Source of the DNA: an uncultured Bacteroidales bacterium
Lineage (GTDB): Bacteria; Bacteroidota; Bacteroidia; Bacteroidales; WCHB1-69
Assembly (NCBI GenBank): GCA_905233625.1
Contig: CAJOFJ010000023.1
Coordinates: forward strand, 6,025 to 45,605
Length of the DNA: 39,581 nucleotides
Direction of reading: 5' to 3'
Position numbers and translations under genes: made by a program. This document shows, piece by piece, positions 34,447-39,581 of this stretch; within the stretch, counting starts at the first letter, position 1; each line of letters begins with the position of its first letter. The notes below the pieces were generated by a model that did not search any database, had not been told where the DNA came from, and saw nothing but the letters and a program-made list of their open reading frames with translations.

Positions 34447-34489
34447 CGATTTTTTATTAAACGGAAAAACAGGGAAAATATTGTATTGC

Positions 34490-34539
34490 GGACGCATGCG
34501 ATGCGTCCCTACTGACCCCTGTCCCCTGTAACCTGTCCC
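34490..34539. repeat. palindrome and short repeats behind the activase gene
   Basis: GGACGCAT-GCG-ATGCGTCC (34490-34508) is a perfect 8-bp hairpin. Between it and the activase stop lie purine-rich units (minus strand GGGACAG, three variants). It looks like a dispersed palindromic repeat and could also end the activase transcript, though no T tract follows. Confidence 0.7.
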
Positions 34540-37500
34540 CTACTTCACGATAAAGTGAAGGCGGTTGAAAACATTGGTTTCGGAGGTGCCGGAATCGAAG
34601 TCCAGTGAAAGGATATTCATCTTGGGGTAGAGTTTCTTCACCCTTTTTTCTATACCTTTGGAAATCACATGGTTGGCAATACATCCGAAGGGTTGGAAGC
34701 TGAGTACATTGTTCACCCCGTTCTCGGCAAAGTTGGCGATCTCCGCGGGAATCAGCCAGCCTTCACCAAAGTTGGCCGCCAGGTTGATGATTTTGCCTGC
34801 CGCCTTCGCATCCTTGAACAGGTCGGAGAACGGCCGGTAATAGCGGTAGCGACTGCAAATCCTGTCGAACTTGCGGGTATAGAGCTGCACCAGCTTGTAC
34901 AGGGCATCGCCCATCCACAGTGGCATTCCAGGCTGTTTGATATTCTTCTCCTTGTTGATATGGTTATTGACAAAACTATTGATGAAAAAGTTGTACATCG
35001 ACGGAGCCACCACCTCGATATGGCGCTCGGCCAGCCAGTCCAGAATATGGCGGTTGCTGAATGCATTGTATTTCAGGTAGATCTCCCCTACTACTCCCAT
35101 CACTGGGATATGGTCATTTTCCTCCGTAATATTGGCAAAATCGGTCACCGCATGGTCTAATATGCGATACAGCTCCGCTGGTTTGTTCTGCTCAATGGCG
35201 ATAGCTGCATGGCGCAGATAGGCGGCATGCAGACGCTTGGCTGCACCCTTCTCTTTCTCGCGGGCTACTGCCGGATAATAGAGTTTGCCCAGACAGTCGC
35301 AGTAAAGCAGCATCAGCAGCGCCTTCCGGATGACCTTGCCCCAGGGCAGGTCAAAGCCCGGCTGTTCGTTGCTACCGTCGCTGCCAAATGCCACCGACAC
35401 TACGGGCACTTTTTCAAAACCCGCCGCCACCATCGCATTCTTTATCAGTGCGATATAGTTGGAAGCACGGCACTGTCCACCGGTTTGCGTAATGGCCACC
35501 GCCGTCTTGTCTAAATCGTATTGGCCGCTCTTCAACGCCGTTATAATGCTGCCCGTGACAATGGTAGCCGGATAGCACACCTCGTTGTTGGCATAGCGTA
35601 AGCCCTGCTCCGTCGATTCCATCGTCGGTAAGGGCAGGTTGACCATATTATAACCCATGGCCTTGAAGACCGAAGGAAGCAGTTCCGAATAGCCTTCGGC
35701 GAAATAAGGCGCCAAAATGGTGCGCTGTTTGTCCTCCGGCATGAATATCTTGGTGGTCACCCTCGGACGCTTGTTCAGCTCGGCCGGCTTGAATTGCAAA
35801 CTCTCCACCAGCGAGCGGATACGCAGACGTAAGGAACCGATATTGTTTACATCATCTATCTTCAAGATAGTCAAGTTCTTACCACTCCGATTCAGAATCT
35901 CCTTCACTTCATCCAGAATAAAAGAATCGGGACCGCAACCGAAAGAGGTAAGCTGTACCATGTGGATATTGTCCTTGCTCTCCGCCACATAATGGGCTGC
36001 CTTGAAGATTCGGTTGGGATAAGTCCACTGCGAGATACCGTGTATCTGGCTATAAATCTCATTATCAGCATGTAAGGTAATATTTTCCGTCACCACATCA
36101 ATGCCCATATCGCTGATGCTGTCGGCAATCTTGTGCTGAATCAACGGATCAACATGATAGGGTCTGCCGGCCAGCAGAATCACCATCCGCTGCTCCTTAC
36201 GAGCTTTTTCCACAATCTCCTTGGCACGGTCACGCAGGCCTTCCATGTAAGTTTTCTGTGCCGCCAATGCCCTGGTCACCGCAGCATTCACCATATTTTT
36301 TGGCACCCCCAGCGAGGTCAGGTACTCCTCACAGCTTTTCCGCAACAGTTTCTCGTCATTGAACGACATGACAGGGGCATCCACCGGAATGCCGAAACGC
36401 TCTTCCGGCTCGATGGAGCTCTTGATCACATCGGAATACCCCGCCACAATGGGACAGTTGTAACTGTTGCGCGCATTGGAATCTTCCTTCTGCTCATAAA
36501 TCACGTATGGATAGAAAATCCGGTCCACCTTCTGCTCTATCAAGCTGTAAATATGACCATGCATCAACTTGGCCGGGAAACAGATATTGTCGGCCATGAT
36601 GGAGCGGATGCCTTTCTCATATATTTTATTGGTAGAATGTGGCGACAACACCAGCTGAATATCGCAGGCAGTGAACAACTCATGCCAGAAAGGGTAATTC
36701 TCGTACATACCCAGCGCTCGCGGAATACCAATCCGCAGACGGGCTTTCTCCTTCGGCACTATCGGACGTTTGAACAGCAATTCAAATTTCTCGTGATGCT
36801 GGTTCACCCCTTTTACAAACGACTCCGCCTTGTTGGAATACACTTTCTCACAGTTGTTTCCGGTGTAGAAGACATTGCCGTTGGAGAACACCAGTCTTTT
36901 CACCTGGCAGTGGTTCTCGCAACCTGGACAAGTCTCCATCTCCACCGCGGAAGTCTGGGTAGCCAGCATATCGGCCAGCGACAAGGCCGGCTGGTCTATC
37001 CGGCTGTTCCGGGCATACAATGCCGCCCCGTATGCACCCATCAACTCAGGAACATTCGAGAAGAAAACGCTCTTGCCGGACATCAGTTCCAAGGCTCGCA
37101 CAATGGATAGGTTCTTGAAAGTTCCGCCCTGCACTACAATATGCTCACCCAATTCACTGATATTCTTTATCTTAAGAACTTTATACAGACAATTCTTTAC
37201 TACCGAATACGAGAAACCGGCGGCGATGTCAGCCACATCGGCCCCCTCCTGCATCGCCTGTTTCACCTTCGAGTTCATGAACACCGTGCAGCGGGTTCCC
37301 AAATCGTAAGGATGCTTAGCCATGCACGAAATGCGGGCGAACTCGGCCACAGGATAACGCAGAATATTGGCGAAATTCTCAATGAAAGAGCCGCAGCCCG
37401 ACGAGCAGGCTTCGTTGATTTCCAGTCTCGTGATGCTCTTGTTCTCAACATATATCGCCTTCATATCCTGACCACCGATGTCCAGCACAAACGACACCTC

Positions 37501-38772
37501 AGGGTCGATGGTGCGGGCGGCCAGGTAATGCGCCATGGTCTCCACCACCCCATTGTGCAGCTGATAGGCGGTCTTGATCAGATTCTCGCCATAACCGGTA
37601 GCGGCGCTGCCGACAATGCGTATCTGCTTGTGATGTTGCTCCGCCTCGGCTTTCAGGCGGGCCAAGGCCTCACCGAAGGCTTTGAAACTGTCGCCTTTGT
37701 TGCGGCTATAGTCCGAGAAGACAATCCGTCCTTCTTGATCCACCAGTACCAACTTGGTCGTGGTGGAGCCCGAATCGACGCCCAGAAAACAATCTTCCGA
37801 AGTTAATTCTTCCCATTTAACTGAAGGAATGAAAGTTACGCTCTTTTCCTTTTTCCATGCTTCAAGCTCCTCTTCAGAAGAGAACAATGCAGGCAGGCAG
37901 CCCACATGCTCCTGATGTTGTTGTCCCCGCTGGTGATCGCGGAAGATGCGCACAAAATCAGACAAGGTCATGCTTTCCTTCAGTTCGTTCAAAGCAATGA
38001 GCGCGCTGCCCCATGCCGGAATCAGCTCCGGATGCTCGGGCATCAACACATCTTCTTCCTTCAGTTTCAGCAAGTTGACAAATGCCGATTTCAATTCCGA
38101 CAAGAAAGCGAAAGGTCCGCCGCAGAAAAACACCTTAGGCAGAATATCATTGCCCCTGGCCAGTGAACTGATGACCTGAATAGCCACTGCGTTGAACACC
38201 GACTTAGCGATGTCGTTGCGACTCACATTACGGCTGGCCAAATTCTGGATATCAGTTTTAGAGAACACTCCACAGCGAGAGGCGATAGGATACACATTCT
38301 CAGCACTCTGTGCCAGCGTATTCAGTTCCTTGGTTTCAATTTCCAGCAAAGCGGCAGTCTGGTCGATAAAAGCTCCAGTCCCCCCTGCGCAACTGCCATT
38401 CATACGGATATCTGGGATTTTACCCTCCTCAAAGAAAATCATCTTGCTGTCCTCACCGCCCATATCAATGAAAGTGCGCACATCAGAATGTTTCCGCTTA
38501 ATATATTCAGCAGCAGCTATTACTTCTTGCACAAACCTGATGCCCAACTGTTTGGTATACCCCATGGCAATAGATCCCGTCATCACCACTTTCACATTGC
38601 ACTGGCCTAATGCTTTATAAATCTCTCTATAAATCAAATAGCCAGTTTGGATTATAGCGGTATTGTGTCGTTTATAGGTGGAAAAAACTTTTTCTCCCCT
38701 CTCATTCAGCACCACCAGCTTAAAAGTGGTGGAACCGATATCTATACCAACGGAATATGTCGGAGTTGTCAT
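34540..38772 (-). CDS. giant acyl-CoA dehydratase activase-like protein (BadF/BcrA family)
   Basis: 1410 residues from the start at 38772 (MTTPTYSVGIDIGST); the frame extends 30 codons upstream but only through the promoter and tRNA terminator. Two ASKHA ATPase domains in tandem: the first at about 7-265 (GIDIGSTTFKL, Cys128 in NGSCAGGTGAF, Cys167), the second at about 330-590 (GVDSGSTTTKL, EACSSGCGSF). Then CPGCENHC (615-622) and long C-terminal regions of the DUF2229/COG3580-3581 type (AGRPYHVDP). Relatives of the 2-hydroxyglutaryl-CoA dehydratase activator drive electrons to a low-potential iron-sulfur enzyme using ATP. No dehydratase subunits are next to it, so the partner is unknown. Expected cytosolic and oxygen-sensitive. 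Confidence 0.9.
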   Translation of the reverse strand: MTTPTYSVGIDIGSTTFKLVVLNERGEKVFSTYKRHNTAIIQTGYLIYREIYKALGQCNVKVVMTGSIAMGYTKQLGIRFVQEVIAAAEYIKRKHSDVRTFIDMGGEDSKMIFFEEGKIPDIRMNGSCAGGTGAFIDQTAALLEIETKELNTLAQSAENVYPIASRCGVFSKTDIQNLASRNVSRNDIAKSVFNAVAIQVISSLARGNDILPKVFFCGGPFAFLSELKSAFVNLLKLKEEDVLMPEHPELIPAWGSALIALNELKESMTLSDFVRIFRDHQRGQQHQEHVGCLPALFSSEEELEAWKKEKSVTFIPSVKWEELTSEDCFLGVDSGSTTTKLVLVDQEGRIVFSDYSRNKGDSFKAFGEALARLKAEAEQHHKQIRIVGSAATGYGENLIKTAYQLHNGVVETMAHYLAARTIDPEVSFVLDIGGQDMKAIYVENKSITRLEINEACSSGCGSFIENFANILRYPVAEFARISCMAKHPYDLGTRCTVFMNSKVKQAMQEGADVADIAAGFSYSVVKNCLYKVLKIKNISELGEHIVVQGGTFKNLSIVRALELMSGKSVFFSNVPELMGAYGAALYARNSRIDQPALSLADMLATQTSAVEMETCPGCENHCQVKRLVFSNGNVFYTGNNCEKVYSNKAESFVKGVNQHHEKFELLFKRPIVPKEKARLRIGIPRALGMYENYPFWHELFTACDIQLVLSPHSTNKIYEKGIRSIMADNICFPAKLMHGHIYSLIEQKVDRIFYPYVIYEQKEDSNARNSYNCPIVAGYSDVIKSSIEPEERFGIPVDAPVMSFNDEKLLRKSCEEYLTSLGVPKNMVNAAVTRALAAQKTYMEGLRDRAKEIVEKARKEQRMVILLAGRPYHVDPLIQHKIADSISDMGIDVVTENITLHADNEIYSQIHGISQWTYPNRIFKAAHYVAESKDNIHMVQLTSFGCGPDSFILDEVKEILNRSGKNLTILKIDDVNNIGSLRLRIRSLVESLQFKPAELNKRPRVTTKIFMPEDKQRTILAPYFAEGYSELLPSVFKAMGYNMVNLPLPTMESTEQGLRYANNEVCYPATIVTGSIITALKSGQYDLDKTAVAITQTGGQCRASNYIALIKNAMVAAGFEKVPVVSVAFGSDGSNEQPGFDLPWGKVIRKALLMLLYCDCLGKLYYPAVAREKEKGAAKRLHAAYLRHAAIAIEQNKPAELYRILDHAVTDFANITEENDHIPVMGVVGEIYLKYNAFSNRHILDWLAERHIEVVAPSMYNFFINSFVNNHINKEKNIKQPGMPLWMGDALYKLVQLYTRKFDRICSRYRYYRPFSDLFKDAKAAGKIINLAANFGEGWLIPAEIANFAENGVNNVLSFQPFGCIANHVISKGIEKRVKKLYPKMNILSLDFDSGTSETNVFNRLHFIVK

Positions 38773-38790
38773 ATTTATATTTTTAGTTGG

Positions 38791-38798
38791 CAAAAATA
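38791..38798 (-). promoter_or_regulatory. -7 box of the activase gene
   Basis: Minus-strand TATTTTTG, 18 bases before the chosen ATG; a TTG at 38822-38824 is a weak -33 candidate (23-base spacing). Confidence 0.5.
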
Positions 38799-38840
38799 CA
38801 AAAAAATATTGGACTATTGAACAAGCGGCAAACAGCCTAT

Positions 38841-38882
38841 AAACAAAAGAGGCCAGAATCATTCAAGATACTGATTCTGACC
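38841..38882 (-). terminator. terminator of tRNA-Met
   Basis: GGTCAGAATCA (38882-38872) pairs with TGATTCTGGCC (38861-38851), one G-T wobble in 11 pairs, followed by TCTTTTGTTT on the minus strand. A good intrinsic terminator eight bases after the tRNA. Confidence 0.85.
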
Positions 38883-38890
38883 TTCTTACG

Positions 38891-38964
38891 TGGCGGGATC
38901 GAGAGTTGAACTCGAGACCTCCGGGTTATGAATCCGACGCTCTAACCAACTGAGCTACCCCGCC
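38891..38964 (-). tRNA. tRNA-Met (CAU), probably elongator
   Basis: A 74-base cloverleaf on the minus strand: acceptor stem GGCGGGG/TCCCGCC, D arm GCTC/GAGC, anticodon loop TTCATAA, T arm TCGAG-TTCAACT-CTCGA, discriminator A. CCA is not encoded. The G1-C72 pair excludes the initiator. An Ile tRNA with modified CAU (lysidine) cannot be ruled out by eye. The anticodon stem has an A-C mismatch at its loop end (31-39). Confidence 0.9.
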
Positions 38965-38977
38965 GTTTTTGAGAGTG

Positions 38978-39007
38978 CAAAAATACACAATTTTTCAATA
39001 TGTACAA
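38978..39007 (-). promoter_or_regulatory. promoter of tRNA-Met
   Basis: Minus-strand TTG (39005-39007), exactly 19 bases, TATTTTTG (38978-38985); transcription would start about seven bases before the tRNA. Confidence 0.7.
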
Positions 39008-39061
39008 CAGCTGAATAAAAATTTTTCTTTCAGCGTTTATTGCATAGCAAAAATAACGGCA

Positions 39062-39581
39062 TTACTGTTTCACCACTTTCACCATCTTGCTGCTTTCGTT
39101 GCCCTGAATAATGCGAAGCATGTACACGCCATCGGCGAAATGCTCAATATTCAGTTCAGTGAGGCGCTCGTTGATGCTAGTCTGCATGATTAACTTGCCA
39201 TAGATATCATAAATCTGAAGCTGAGCCTCTCCTGAGATGCTTTCTAACTCGACAAACAAATGGCCTGGCGTCGGGTTCGGATACACCTTCATGGCAGAAG
39301 TCATAAGCTGGTCGGCAATACCTGTCTCTACAGTCAGATGCAGCACTATGATTGAGTCGCAACCTTCAACGGTGGTGAAATTGAAAGTATAATCACCCGT
39401 TTGAACAGTTCCCGGCTCAAAAACAGTATCTCCATACGTATATGGAAGATCGCTCTCATGAATCGTAAGGTATGCCTCTATGGTCACCGACTCATGAATG
39501 GTCAGGTGCAGCGTCACTATTGAATCGCAACCATTGGCAGCTCCGCCCTCAATGGTGAAGGTCGGGGTGTTGGTGCTTTCG
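39062..39581 (-). CDS. secreted repeat protein with T9SS type A sorting domain (partial, 5' end outside window)
   Basis: Only the C-terminal 172 residues are in the window; the frame runs to the right edge without a start, so the apparent GTG at 39517 is internal. It shows two copies of a repeat ending GCDSIVTLHLT / GCDSIIVLHLT, a common module of large secreted Bacteroidota proteins. The last 75 residues are a type IX secretion C-terminal domain: VYPNPTPGHLFVEL, then IYDIYGKL and FADGVYMLRI, ending KMVKVVKQ. The protein is therefore exported across the outer membrane by T9SS and attached to the surface or released. Ligand or function unknown. Confidence 0.88.
   Translation of the reverse strand, partial: ESTNTPTFTIEGGAANGCDSIVTLHLTIHESVTIEAYLTIHESDLPYTYGDTVFEPGTVQTGDYTFNFTTVEGCDSIIVLHLTVETGIADQLMTSAMKVYPNPTPGHLFVELESISGEAQLQIYDIYGKLIMQTSINERLTELNIEHFADGVYMLRIIQGNESSKMVKVVKQ

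Noticed and set aside
36133-37110. A 325-codon plus-strand frame opposite the activase gene
   Set aside because: Antisense shadow; composition unlike real proteins in the window.
38773-38862. Longer start for the activase gene
   Set aside because: The extra 30 codons cross the promoter and the tRNA terminator arm; the shorter start fits the family N-terminus.
38891-38964. Initiator tRNA-Met
   Set aside because: It has a G1-C72 pair; initiators have an unpaired first position.
39062-39517. Complete small gene starting at GTG 39517
   Set aside because: The frame continues upstream in the same repeat (GCDSIVTLHLT) to the window edge, so the gene is truncated by the window.

Overview
The window looks like a chromosomal segment from a Bacteroidota bacterium, most likely of the order Bacteroidales. 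Three things point there: many genes are preceded by the Bacteroidota -7 promoter box TAnnTTTG (sometimes with a TTG about 19-20 bases upstream) rather than a Shine-Dalgarno sequence; the partial gene at the right edge ends in a type IX secretion (T9SS) sorting domain; and the protein families include PorT-like barrels, DUF5618 and a giant acyl-CoA dehydratase activase. Genus cannot be fixed from the sequence alone. I count 33 protein genes (one interrupted, one cut by the window edge) and one tRNA. I see no phage, insertion sequence or CRISPR array.

Layout. 1-1000: edge, a DUF5618 gene (minus) and a divergent regulatory gap. 1.0-6.9 kb, plus strand: folD, a SulP anion transporter, then pyrF-pyrK-pyrD, whose two spacers hold homologous hairpin cassettes. 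From 7.0 kb to the end every gene is on the minus strand: a lipoprotein/beta-barrel pair, tadA, tlyA, pepD, lolD, a small Cys-rich lipoprotein, grpE-dnaJ, two SGNH/GDSL hydrolases behind an Mrp-type ATPase, a VanX-like dipeptidase behind cysS, mtgA with a flippase and an esterase, a second DUF5618 gene, panB-rluA-mfd (overlapping; mfd carries an apparent 17-base loss), a beta-barrel protein, an S41 protease with an O-antigen-ligase-like protein and cytidine deaminase, a 1410-residue activase, tRNA-Met and the T9SS protein.

How the genes work together. Most are housekeeping: one-carbon and pyrimidine synthesis (folD, pyrF/K/D, cdd), pantothenate (panB), tRNA/rRNA modification (tadA, tlyA, rluA), proteostasis (grpE, dnaJ, S41 protease), cell envelope (lolD, mtgA, VanX-like, flippase, O-antigen ligase, GDSL pair) and DNA repair (mfd).

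The least explained material lies between genes. Short 6-8 base repeats are placed in a stereotyped way: purine-rich just after stop codons and pyrimidine-rich just before start codons, with palindromic cores between them. Other points worth attention are the conserved upstream regions of the two DUF5618 genes, the Cys/His-rich tail of the Mrp ATPase, the altered YxxxK motif in FolD and the lesion in mfd. I did not find a gene cluster that I can defend as a wholly new multi-gene system; the intergenic repeat architecture is the best candidate for something undescribed.
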